A stretch of 64,000 bases of DNA from Paramacrobiotus metropolitanus (Eukaryota; Tardigrada; Eutardigrada; Parachela; Macrobiotidae). Under the pieces are notes generated by a model that had not been told where the DNA came from, did not search any database, and saw only the letters and a list, made by a program, of their open reading frames with translations. Both the position numbers and the translations under genes were made by a program. The stretch lies in contig NW_026570222.1 of the NCBI RefSeq assembly GCF_019649055.1, forward strand, positions 1,178,001 to 1,242,000. Direction: 5' to 3'. This document shows positions 12,853 to 22,165 of the stretch, piece by piece (position 1 is the stretch's first letter; every line of letters starts with the position of its first letter).

Positions 12853-13489
12853 TAGTATACTAGGCGTGCTGCGCGTATGCGCAAGTGCGGAAGTACGAGT
12901 ATTTTACTTGTGGTGTGCGCTGTTGTAGACAGCCCGTTAGCAGCTGGCAGCAACCCTCCCAAATGGGCGTAGCTTCGTTTGTTGTCACACGCCTTGCTGC
13001 TGCAAGTCTCTAACATGTAAAAGTGAGTAATCATCAGCAGCACCACGTCATTTCAGTTCATTCCATTCGTTTCGGGATTGCGTGCTAGTTCGTGCAGCGG
13101 CTTCGCTTTCCAGTTTCTTTCTTTGAAAGTTCTTTGAGTCTACAGCTTGTGAATTCGCTGAATTTTTTCACTTTCTGTAGAATAACTGATTTATTTATGT
13201 AAGTCATTTTAGTACTATTGCTAACAGTTTACACAATATTCACTTAATGTGAGGTAATCTTTATAATAGAATCTATCTGAATTCTGGAAACGTTTGCGTG
13301 CGACGTGGTAAGCAGTGCTGCTGAGAGGCCTGATATGAGGTTCTGATCTGCTTCAGCTTATCCTGTGGTTATCTCAAAGCTCCTCATGCTCGATTTACCG
13401 CTTGCGATATTATTGCTTCCTATCATGGCTGAAAGCTAATTATTGTCAGCAAGAGTGTCTTGTACATCTTTAGAGTCTGGTTTTGAGTG

Positions 13490-16265
13490 ATGTCTCTGAA
13501 AGACGGCCGCGGAACCGACATGGACGATCTCAGCAACATGGAGCCGATTGATAAGCGGTAAAGATGTTACCAATACTCAAACTTTATTTGATGATGGCTG
13601 TTATCCTGCATTTAGTGTAGGCAATGTTTTTCCATTTTCAAGAGTATTAGGTTGTAAACACAAGTGTTGGCTCCTAAATGGGTTTTTGGTTCTATGTTAG
13701 CTCTTATCAGTCTGCAACAACTACAACTGTTCATATATTTTTCTTTCCGGTTTTTTAGGAAAAGCGAGGAGGCCGATCATTCACAGAACAAAGAGGTGAA
13801 AACGATTAAATAATAATTAAATAACGAAGAAAAGGTTACCAAATTTCCCTAATTTGTAAAAAGCTACGAGGCAGTCACGTGATTTCTTGCATGATAAAAG
13901 CTCTAGAAAACATAAATGTGCTTGTTCTTAAAATTTCATGTAGAAATGTTTAACTGATAACGTTACTTTGGCTTGGTCTTACGACCAGATGGATCATATG
14001 CTTGCTCTTAAGATCTGGTGTAGAAATAAGTACCTGAAAACGTTACTTTAGCTTGGTCTTACGACCAAATGGCTCACACAGAAGAGTTTGAAGATTTGGT
14101 TTGTTTTACAAAGCATCGCCTTGGTTTAACTATTAAATTGCAGACCGCCAAGGATAAACGCGTGGCGTCCGCTAGTGCCTCTCAAATGGAAGTATCGCCC
14201 TACAAGAAGGAAGTGGAGGACGCGTTTCTGTGTAATTACAAAGATCTCTGCTTCATATGTGCCGTGTTTAGTGTTTGTTAAGTTGAGTTTGTTGAGCAGG
14301 CGAAGTGTCATTACCAATCAGAAACCTGCGTGCTCCTTCCGCTCAGCATCAGTCACGGATAATGTACGAAGATTACCGAGATGTCGTTATTGAGAGCCTG
14401 AAAAATTCCGACCCAAAATCTGCTCAGATTTCTCTCACTGGTGTGGTCCAAAGTCATGGCAAAACACGAGATGTTCTGATCCAAGAAGCAGAAAGCAGAA
14501 TTTTGGTCGTGGAAATACTAGACGGTTTGTTTTGTTAACTAAGTTTATTAATATGGTGAAATGGTGACGTGAAGTGGTGTGTTTAGGTCAGCATCGTTTG
14601 GAGAGCATATTAGCTCTTGTGAAAGACTGCGAAAGCAGATGGACAATGGATTCTCTTGTTAAGGTAGATTCTTTTCACTTGATTTGCTCAAATGAACAAA
14701 TTTGATTATAGGTTGCCATCTACGTGGACCTGGACGACAATCGGTGCTTGTTCTTATCGCGTGCACGTAATACGGAAACAAGCGTCCACCGCGAGGAAAC
14801 CGTATTTGACACCCTTCGGTTGTTCCGAAAGATTTGCTACAACGCACAAAACATCCAGCAAGAAGCAGGTGACCTGCAGAAGACCAGCAAGCAAGTGCAG
14901 TCCGATAACAAGATGATCAGCAAAGTTACTGGAATTCCAGTGAGTAATACTTTTGAGCACTGGTCTCAAGACCAAGCCGACTTTTGCTAAGATTGTTTCG
15001 GCAACTTCTTGCTATGCGAATGATTTGGCCTTGAGACCAGACCTTAGGTTAGAGAGATTCAAAGCTAACGCAACCTGGTCCCTTTTCAGTTAAAGACGCT
15101 GCAACAATGTTCGTACAAATTCATCTACCAATGCGCACATCTCCCAGTGAAGACATTTGCGGTTCTTAACCGATTCATGGTAAAAGCCGATGCCGGAGAG
15201 ATAAAGCACATTCCTAAAGAAAAAAAGTCGAGCAAAGGCATGGAAAGCGAGAAAAAAGAAATCGGACCTATTATTTTCCGAAGAATAAAACTGGGCTTGA
15301 AGACCAGTGAAATGATTGAGCGGGCGTTTGAAGAAATTATTGCAGAAGGAGACTGGAACAAAATTGAGAAATACGGTAGTAAAATTTTTTCTTGATTTTT
15401 TTGCTGTTTTTAAACGCCGATTTTGCAGTAAAAGAGGCAGCTGAGATTCCTGCAGAAGAAGATGCGGACGATGCTAAAGACCCAGATGAAACGCAGTCGG
15501 CTTCCAGCAAAAAACATAATCCTCATAAAAGACTGAAAGGATCTCCGCAACCTCCGGTCCCTTCGGATATGGCACCAGCCAATTCAAGCGACGTCTGTCA
15601 TTTGAAAAGAGGTTAACGCAGGTTTAAGTTAACGGGTTTTTCCGTTTTGCAGGATTTGGCTAGCGCACGTGCAGAAGCCGCGGCACTAAAGGAAAAGCTG
15701 GATCACGCGCTTTCACAACTTGCAGCCGAACAAATTGATTGCCAGGTAGAAATTTGAGCGTGTGGCGCTAGATTTCAAATATTTTACCTGTTCTTTTGCA
15801 GAATTCTCGACTTGAAAATTCAGAATACCAGCGGGAAACTTGTTTGTTAAAGCTAGAACGAGCTCGAGTAAGCCGTTGCATGTGTGGTCTTAAGACCAAG
15901 TTCATATTTCGCACTTCTTTATTATTGTCCAAGTTCAAGATTTTGTGCGCCAGGTCTTAAGACCAAGGCTAACATTATTACGCTTTTTACAGCTGCACAA
16001 CGTTGTGAAAACCCCCTGCAAGAACCTGATGATTTCGAAAATGCTGAACGTGTATTATGGCGGAAAAGCGAACTCTTCTACTGGAAAGTTTGACACCAGC
16101 GATTACGGTGTTCTTCAGCCAGGGGTTCTTGTATACTCAAAAGTTGGACCTGCTCAAATCGATCCGGCTGACATCTATTATGCGCCAGCCGATGCAGTGG
16201 AATCTGCGGATCCAGCAACGTCTACTTTAAAGCTTAACGGAAATTATTTTACAGATTTATTGTGA
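13490..16265 (+). CDS. ParB/DGQHR-domain protein of the accessory element
   Basis: Eleven exons join in phase to a 543-residue protein: 13490-13557, 13759-13795, 14144-14258, 14300-14524, 14587-14663, 14712-14939, 15090-15375, 15429-15592, 15653-15745, 15802-15867, 15993-16265. Residues about 75-175 look like a ParB/DndB-type N-terminal domain: an early VSLPIRNLRAP strand, then a predicted strand ILVVEIL running into DGQHRLESILAL (DGQHR at 148-152, split by an intron). A helical middle follows, with FDTLRLFRKICYNAQNIQQE. Residues about 346-400 are acidic to basic and low-complexity, and about 401-453 form a heptad-like coiled coil. The C-terminal 90 residues have no known match. DGQHR marks ParB-superfamily domains in bacteria and mobile elements; its role here is unknown. 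Spliceosomal introns argue against bacterial contamination. Several introns and the 3' flank carry the shared palindrome. The first two exons are the least certain. Confidence 0.6.
13919..14080. repeat. Two-copy degenerate tandem repeat in intron 2, each with a palindrome
   Basis: Two units of about 80 bp share GCTTG(T/C)TCTTAA, TGTAGAAAT, AACGTTACTTT and GCTTGGTCTTACGACCA in the same order. Each ends with one copy of the element's palindrome (13,974-13,987 and 14,054-14,067). The duplication suggests the motif can be carried on a longer amplified unit. Confidence 0.6.
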
Positions 16266-16460
16266 ACGGGTCTTCAGTTTATTGATGTTTCGTCGAAATG
16301 GTACCGATACTTTTGTTTCTTTAGCGACGAGACCTGGTCTTGAGACCAAATGACTGTTTTATGTTAGCTTTTGAATTTTCGTGCCGACTTTTTTATGGTA
16401 AAATGCTTCAGCTTAAAGAATTTTTTGCTTCCTGCATTCAGATGCTGTTCTTATTGCTAA

Positions 16461-16466
16461 AATAAA
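16461..16466 (+). terminator. Poly(A) signal for the ParB-like gene
   Basis: AATAAA about 200 nt after the TGA at 16265 is a plausible cleavage signal. Transcripts using it would end within about 100 nt of the stop codon of the opposing integrase gene at 16,556. Confidence 0.4.
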
Positions 16467-16555
16467 GCAACAAGAGTTGCTGTCGCTACAGTCATTAGTT
16501 TACAATCAAGAGTTTCTAGTACATTTAGAACCATAACAAATTGCATATTAGTAGA

Positions 16556-18825
16556 TTAACTCATACCTCGTTTTGCACAAAGTTCATTCAGAGCATCTGT
16601 ACAGCACAAATGCCCACAATCAGGTTGAGTTTCCATACATCGCATGCAAGATTCTCTGTGGTAAAGATCTTGCCCGGCCAGGATATTTCTTATTTTAAAA
16701 GGCGATTTGGACGTCGTTGCTTCCCATTTCAATAAACCGCTCATCCAGTACAAAAACCCTGTTGAATCTCGCAACTCGTTTATCCCAGCTAAGACGTCTT
16801 CCAGATCTTTGGAAGCTTTTCGCGCTCCGTCTCCGTTATGAAAGCTGCTGCACCTTGATCCAACAAATGAAAAACTTCTCTGCGTCTGCTTCATCCAGTA
16901 ATCCAGGCTGCACGCGTTTTGCCAAACAACTCGTTTCTTTCAAATAAGCACGCATTGTGTCAGCAAATTCGTGAACGCCTCTTCCCACCGCATTTGCGTC
17001 CTTGTGAATTTCTGATAAACAGCCAATAGTGCTTTCTTCTCGCATGCGCTCTTCATGGACTCCATTTTGGGTAGCAATACGGCGCCGATAAATTGATAAT
17101 TCGTTTGTGTTAACCAAAAGCACTGTGAAAAACGAAGAATTTTCTTTGGTCTTTATGGGAGGTTCCCGGTCACCGTTCTTGAAATATTCCACCTGGTATC
17201 TTGAGGAGAGCGTTTTCTCTTGTTCCATAATTCGCACAATCTTCACCTTTACACGACCGGATAATTTCCGTCTTTTTTTGATGCGGACGCCAAATATACA
17301 CATCGCCAACTTCGATTCGTATCTGCCTAGCCTTCACTGCTGGTCCGTAGATGTTTTTAAAAAGTCTTCGCTCTACATTTTCGATGACAGATGTCTGCAT
17401 GCAAGCACGTCGGTAATGCAGCTGTTCCAGCGCGTGTAAAGCCTGCGACCGCAGCGGTTCTGGCAGATCATCTAGGTGTCGAAGGTTTTCTTCAGCCTTT
17501 TCATCAATGTCGTTTTCATACTGTTCCGTTGCATAAACATCAGCAAACTCATCATCTGGTGGCTCAGGCATAAGTCGTTTCAGCATACTGACGTGCTCCG
17601 CTTTCCATGGCACCGGATCCAATTCTACAACTGAAAGTGTTTGGTAGGTCTTGAGACCAGGTTGGGAAATCTTACCTATTCTTTCAAGGCTTAGCGCAGA
17701 AGCGTACCCTTTGTAGACTTCAAACGGCGTCATATTTGTGGAATTATGTAGTGTTGTATTCAATAAGTGCTGGACGGATGGCAAAAAATACGGCCATAAT
17801 AAACCTTGCGTTACAGGGTCTAAATTAGCCATCATAAATGCAAGAGCTCGCTTCAGCTTTTGATTTAGACGTTCCACTTGTCCCTGTAACATTAAAATGA
17901 AGATTTTTTTAAAATCTAGAAATTTGAAAAAGACAGTTACCTGTGACTGTGGATGGTATGGCCTACCATGCACAAACCCAACGCTTGCATTTTCCAAAAG
18001 GTCTTTTACCAGCTTATTAACGAACTCTTTTCCGTTGTCACTCTGTAGAATTTTTGGACAACCTTCATCCACAAAAAAGGTTACCAACTGTGCATGAATT
18101 TCTTCGGCTGTCTTGTTTCTAATAGGAAACAAAAAACAAAATCGGCTGAAACATTCTGTTATGGAAAGAACGTAGCGAAACTGGCCGAGATTTGTTCGCA
18201 TTTGCATTTCCGTATCGGGTGCCATATCAACGAGATCGATTTGAATTCGCTCCATCAATTCGAAGGTCCTTATGATTTTTGGCACATAAGGCATAAGCTG
18301 CTTTGTTGCTCTCGTGATTTGACAACCAGCACAAACGGATTTAATACTCTCCATCAACCGATGTCCATCCTTAATGAACACAGAGCGCGACAACTCTTTT
18401 GCCAGGCTTTCCGCGCTTCGCGCAACGCATGCTTGTGAAGGCGAAAGATGAATATTCCACGCAAATTCAAAACGTCTACAAATTTGAGGGATATGCTTTT
18501 TCTTGGCCAGTTTATCCTTGTAAAATAATTTTCCGTCCGCCAAACTGAGCCTAAAGCCGCCTGTTCTGCAACCGCCTTCATAAAAAAATCGCATTCGTTC
18601 GCGGATAAGCTTTTTTTGAGTGGCGTCCAAATCCTAAACGAAGATAACTGGTCGTAAGACCACATCAACTTCAACAATTGTGAAAACTACCTCATTATTT
18701 TGTACTGATCGTGTTAAATTTTCCATAACTTCCACAGTGCGATTGCTGAAAATTCCTTTGGTGCAAAACTCAGGATTTTCGATTTCGCTTCCGTATATTT
18801 CAATAATACGGCGCGAACGCGATCC
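16556..18825 (-). CDS. Gypsy/Ginger-type DDE integrase (transposase), probably frameshifted
   Basis: Exons: 18825-18691, 18633-17941, 17883-17676, then 17630 onward to a stop at about 16,556. The region after CRRFEFAWNIH, with GHRLMESIKSVCAGCQ, resembles the HHCC zinc-binding domain of retroviral-type integrases. The catalytic core is clear: IQIDLVDMAP (first Asp), ILQSDNGKEF (second Asp), and GRPYHPQSQ spliced to GQVERLNQ (Glu). TPFEVYKGYAS follows, as in gypsy integrases. An SH3-like C-terminal segment (GRVKVKIVRIMEQEKT) lies in another frame; the switch falls at seven consecutive T on the plus strand (17,273-17,279). A second frame change near 16,850 may be a ~38-nt intron. The last exon has a Cys/His cluster (ESCMRCMETQ, DCGHLCC) resembling part of a RING finger. 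It may be continuous with the OTU gene upstream. Two of its introns contain the shared palindrome. Confidence 0.75.
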
Positions 18826-18890
18826 CTAAGTACGTAAAGGCATTTAAGAATTTTTGCAGTATAACACGTAAGATGTTGCAAGACAAATGC

Positions 18891-20344
18891 TTACGTTCGA
18901 TTTCGACAGACTTGACCGTGGCTTTTCCTGCAAAACATATTCTCATTGGCCAGCGTGCTCCATGCAGCCATATCGTTAAAACGATTAACCATTATATTAC
19001 CTGTAGAAACTTCAGCATTCGACTGTTCTTGGAAAAGATCTAAATCGTCCGGTAAGTCGAAATTCAGAAATGTTTCCGTAACATGGTCCCCATTCTGACC
19101 TGATTCAGAAAATTTAAGCCGAGTTCCTGAGTGGGACAGATGTCTTTCATCGTCGGTGGCGCACTTTACTGCTCTCGGGGGCAGGTCAGGCTGCTGGAGA
19201 TGCGTTTTGCGCTTTTTCAGTTGAGGCACTAATGATGCGGACCGTGAGCTATTGGATTCCACGGGGCAAGTTTTATTGGTTTGACTTCCTTCCTTGCGTT
19301 TTTTCATTTGCTTTTCTGGTGTGATCGGACTTGGAAAATCGTAAAAATCAGAATCTGTTAAGATTTGTTTGCTACAGTCGGTCTTTTTTGGGTACAAAAT
19401 GCAAGAAAGGCAAAACAATGATAATCCGCCGGAATTTTTGTCGCGCTTTCGATGCATAGCTTCAGCGATTACCGCGGACAGGTATTGTTTGGCTCTTGCA
19501 TCAAGCTGCACTGGAGCAAAGTGATTTGTCTCCCATAATATATAAATTCTTCTTCCACAGGGTGAATTCGGTCGCACCAGGAAAGAGGAGTATCCCTGCA
19601 ACCGTGCATTTGGTAAGCTGGTCTTAAGACCAAACGTTATTAGAAAACATAGCATACCTTTGGCCGTAAAATAACTATCTCCACCTGCAACGACGTTGCG
19701 ACAGCAATGATACAGTTCTGGCATGCCCATCGATTTGGTTTCACGATGTTTTCGGCATCGTTCTGAATCCAAAGTTCCATTTCTGTGGGTAATATTACGC
19801 TGATTCCATTTTCACTACCTGGGCCGCGTCGCGGAATTTCGTCAAATGTTTCTTTGTTTAAAAAAACAGTTGCAACGTGATACCGGTGCGGGCAGGTTTC
19901 GGCAAACTGCGCCAATAAAGACCGGTACCGCCAAGGGTGGACCTCACAAGTGTCGATTACCTGCTGCTCCGGACTAAAAGTCATGCGCTCTGGTTCTAGT
20001 ATCATCAGCAGCCCTGCACGTACTCGATACTCGCTCGATAACGATTCCTGTCCATTTACCGAAACAGCAATTGAATTGTACAAACAGTTACCGTCTCCAG
20101 TGCTTTTAAGCGCGACACATCCGCTTAAGCTTGTTATAAGAAATCTTTGTAAGCGCACTGTGTCATATGGTGAGGTTTCAGGAATTCCGTTTTTTATGGC
20201 GAGAAGAGACTCCAAGCTGAAGTTTTCGTTCTGAATTTCAGACTGAATGGTAACGGCCACATCTTGCAGTTCTTCGATTCCCTTATTTCCAGCTTCGTCG
20301 AGCCGTTCTAAAGCTTTTATAAAAAACGTGGCCCTGGCGTCCAT
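18891..20344 (-). CDS. OTU-family cysteine protease, possibly the N-terminal part of the integrase protein
   Basis: The first exon, 20344-19658, starts at an ATG and encodes 229 residues with the OTU catalytic motif TGDGNCLYNSIAVS (Asp84, Cys87). A 62-bp intron carrying the shared palindrome follows. The next exon, from 19595, completes the fold with RRIYILWETNHFAPVQL, giving the catalytic-type His. A Ser/Lys-rich linker with two short basic stretches (KKRKEGSQ, LKKRKTH) then leads toward 18.9-19.0 kb. Ginger1 transposases are known to carry OTU or Ulp1 protease domains C-terminal to the integrase; here OTU lies upstream of it on the same strand. The link to the integrase exon at 18,825 is in reach (phase 0 is possible from the segment ending at 18,892), but the preceding junction near 18.94-19.05 kb is unresolved. 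One fusion gene or two adjacent genes remain possible. Confidence 0.68.
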
Positions 20345-20565
20345 ATTATAAGGCGGGTATTTCTTAATCTGCAGTCCGGTGGTCGTAAGACCAATCCTCG
20401 ATCACATAAGATCTAAAAGGTTAGCCGTATTTTTAGTTTCGAATCACGTGACTGGCGGCTATTTTGATGTTGGAACTAGAATATATTTCTGATAACTGTT
20501 ATCAAGTTTCAGATCGACAACGGTAAAAGAAGCACTGATGTACGCAGAGTATTTACCGAATTACT

Positions 20566-20690
20566 AGACAATTTGGGCAAAATGCGGCAGTAGCAATAAC
20601 AATGGCTGTAGCGATAGCCGTTCCGTCGTGCGTCTACGAGACGGCTTTAGCCATTTGTATTGCTACTGCCGCACTTTGTCCAAATTGTCT
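20566..20690. repeat. 125-bp MITE-like foldback
   Basis: Arms of about 48-50 bp start AGACAATTTGGGCAAAATGC on the left and end GCACTTTGTCCAAATTGTCT on the right, with about 90% inverse complementarity. Both arms contain the shared core GCGGCAGTAGCAATA (or its complement). ACT flanks both ends and could be a 3-bp target-site duplication. There is no coding capacity. Confidence 0.65.
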
Positions 20691-20710
20691 ACTGTAAAAG
20701 CAAATTTTCA

Positions 20711-20776
20711 GGAGCGACGAACCTGAAATGGTGGATCTCAGCAGGAGCGGCGAACCTGAAATGGTGGATCTCAGCA
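20711..20776. repeat. 33-bp tandem duplication
   Basis: GGAGCGACGAACCTGAAATG with its tail GTGGATCTCAGCA is repeated once immediately, with a single A/G change. It starts about 20 bp after the foldback at 20,566-20,690. Confidence 0.8.
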
Positions 20777-21113
20777 TTATATGACGAAAAGCGACAAATC
20801 ACCAATAGCTGATTTCGCCAGAAATTAGTCTAAAGAATTCCGTTTGGCGGTTCTTGCAGAAATAAGTGCGTCAAAAGCATAAATCTTGGACTATTGAATG
20901 ATGAAAACGAACTCGAGGTCTCCGGATTTTTGAAGTCTAACTTTTTATACTTGAGAACTTTATTCGCATCCATCGTTACTTGCTGTTAGGACTGTAGTAT
21001 AGGAATAGAGAGGGCGGTCCTCCTTGTTAAGGCAGCACCAGTGGTAGTGGTCTTAGGGGCGTGTTGCTGCTAGCTGTTAATGGGCTGTCTACAGCTGTGT
21101 TGTGTTAGCTCTC

Positions 21114-21264
21114 GTCCCGAATTCGAAGCGAATCTCGTTGCGATACAGCAACTCCACTTCGCGAGGTGGCTTCGCGTACTGTATCTGTAGGCGTGGCCAC
21201 TGCATACAGCCACCTCGTGCGGTTGAGCAACTCTACCATAGCGAGCTTCGCTTTAAATCGGGAC
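21114..21264. repeat. 151-bp imperfect foldback
   Basis: The left arm starts GTCCCGAATTCGAAGCGAAT and the right arm ends AGCGAGCTTCGCTTTAAATC then GGGAC. They pair imperfectly over about 70 bp, including CGAGGTGG on one side and CCACCTCG on the other. It is GC-richer than the surroundings and non-coding, and looks like a decayed MITE. Confidence 0.55.
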
Positions 21265-22113
21265 AAGGCCTTAGTGTGCCCTGATAGCGGAGTGCAGACT
21301 GCACTGTGCACTGTGTGCAGTCATATCGGATATTTAGTCGAAAACTGCACAGTTTATTAAATGTATTTGTGTGTCTGTATGTGTGCGACACTGTGTGTCT
21401 GTCTCAGCCTGTATGTATAATGCGGGATCGAAAATATTTCATATAGCGGTGCAGATTCCTTTGATCCAAATCATGATTTAGAGGACACAAGTGAACGAGC
21501 GAGAAGCTCTCGGTGTAAATCAGTAGAAGTGCAGTACTATACTCACTAGTACTGTGTACTTACTGTATGTTGTGGCCACGAACCGTGAGGCAACCAGAAT
21601 CCTTTTCTGATTCATCATTTGCGTTGCGCTATATCTGTGCTAAACATGGATTATAACGATTTTGGGTAATGCGTAAGTCGGGTCGCATCTTGCATCGCAG
21701 CAGTGATACCATATTCCTCATGTCCTGTTACAGCGTTACTGGTAATTTACTTTCGGAAGTTCTCGGATCGAGTTCTGAAAATTAGTTAAGAAATCGCCAC
21801 CAGAATTGTGACCAATGTGATTCTTTTGGGGATTGTAATCGACCTGTACCAGCGGCAGTGGTGCAGTTCTGAGGATTACAAGATGACAGAGAACGAAGAG
21901 TAAGCGACTGTATGTCTTGATTTTGTGACAAAATTGGTTGGATAATTTAGATCTGGGAACAAATTTTAGATTATGTGATATAAAATTTTAAACATACTGA
22001 ATAAAATGCAAGAAAATTTAAATAGCTTGCGCCGAACGCGAAGCGCGAGTTGCTAACTAAGCGTTTAAGCCTTCATCACGAGCACATTTTTAAAACTATT
22101 AAAACAAGTGATA

Positions 22114-22165
22114 ATTACCTTACCTATGGCTTTTCGAGTTACTCGAAAGCCATAGGTAAGGTAAT
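22114..22165. repeat. Near-perfect 25-bp-arm hairpin
   Basis: ATTACCTTACCTATGGCTTT and TCGAGT are followed almost immediately by the inverse complement, with one extra T in the left arm and essentially no loop. As DNA it could extrude a cruciform; as RNA it would be a long stem. Confidence 0.75.

Larger units (their letters stand above)
8309..13489. other. Gene-poor 5.2-kb region
   Basis: AT-rich sequence between RIPOR and the accessory cluster. I recognised no protein family. It contains one orphan exon-like segment near 12.1-12.2 kb (minus strand) and a hairpin at 12,791-12,852. Scattered short palindromic words (TACGTA, GTAC, ACTAGT) are common. RIPOR promoter or 5' UTR sequence should lie at the left edge. 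Confidence 0.4.
13974..20393. repeat. Eleven dispersed 14-bp palindromes (TGGTCTTAAGACCA family)
   Basis: Copies: 13974-13987, 14054-14067, 14961-14974, 15026-15039, 15885-15898, 15952-15965, 16335-16348, 17646-17659, 18649-18662, 19619-19632, 20380-20393. The consensus is TGGTC(T/G)(T/C)(A/G)(A/C)GACCA; one copy has GGCC in the left arm and two begin with A. Some extend to the 16-bp palindrome TTGGTCTTAAGACCAA on one or both sides. All lie in introns or untranslated flanks of the two convergent accessory genes and none in their exons. I saw no copy elsewhere in the window. Three introns of the plus-strand gene hold pairs about 65-80 bp apart; three minus-strand introns of 45-62 bp hold one each. 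They could be binding sites for an element-encoded protein. That is inference. Confidence 0.8.

Noticed and set aside
13490-16265. Bacterial contamination or recent bacterial transfer of the ParB-like gene
   Set aside because: At least ten introns with consistent phases and host-like borders are present, and the same intron motif occurs in the opposing eukaryotic-type integrase gene.
16836-17309. Minus-strand ORF of 157 codons as an independent gene
   Set aside because: Its start lies inside the integrase C-terminal domain and its sequence continues that domain. It is explained by a frameshift in the integrase rather than a separate gene.
13000-20700. Terminal inverted repeats of the accessory element
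   Set aside because: The best inverted match found by eye was CAGTCACGTGATT at about 13,874 and its complement at about 20,444, only 13 bp with no extension and inside the gene at the left. Not strong enough to call element ends.
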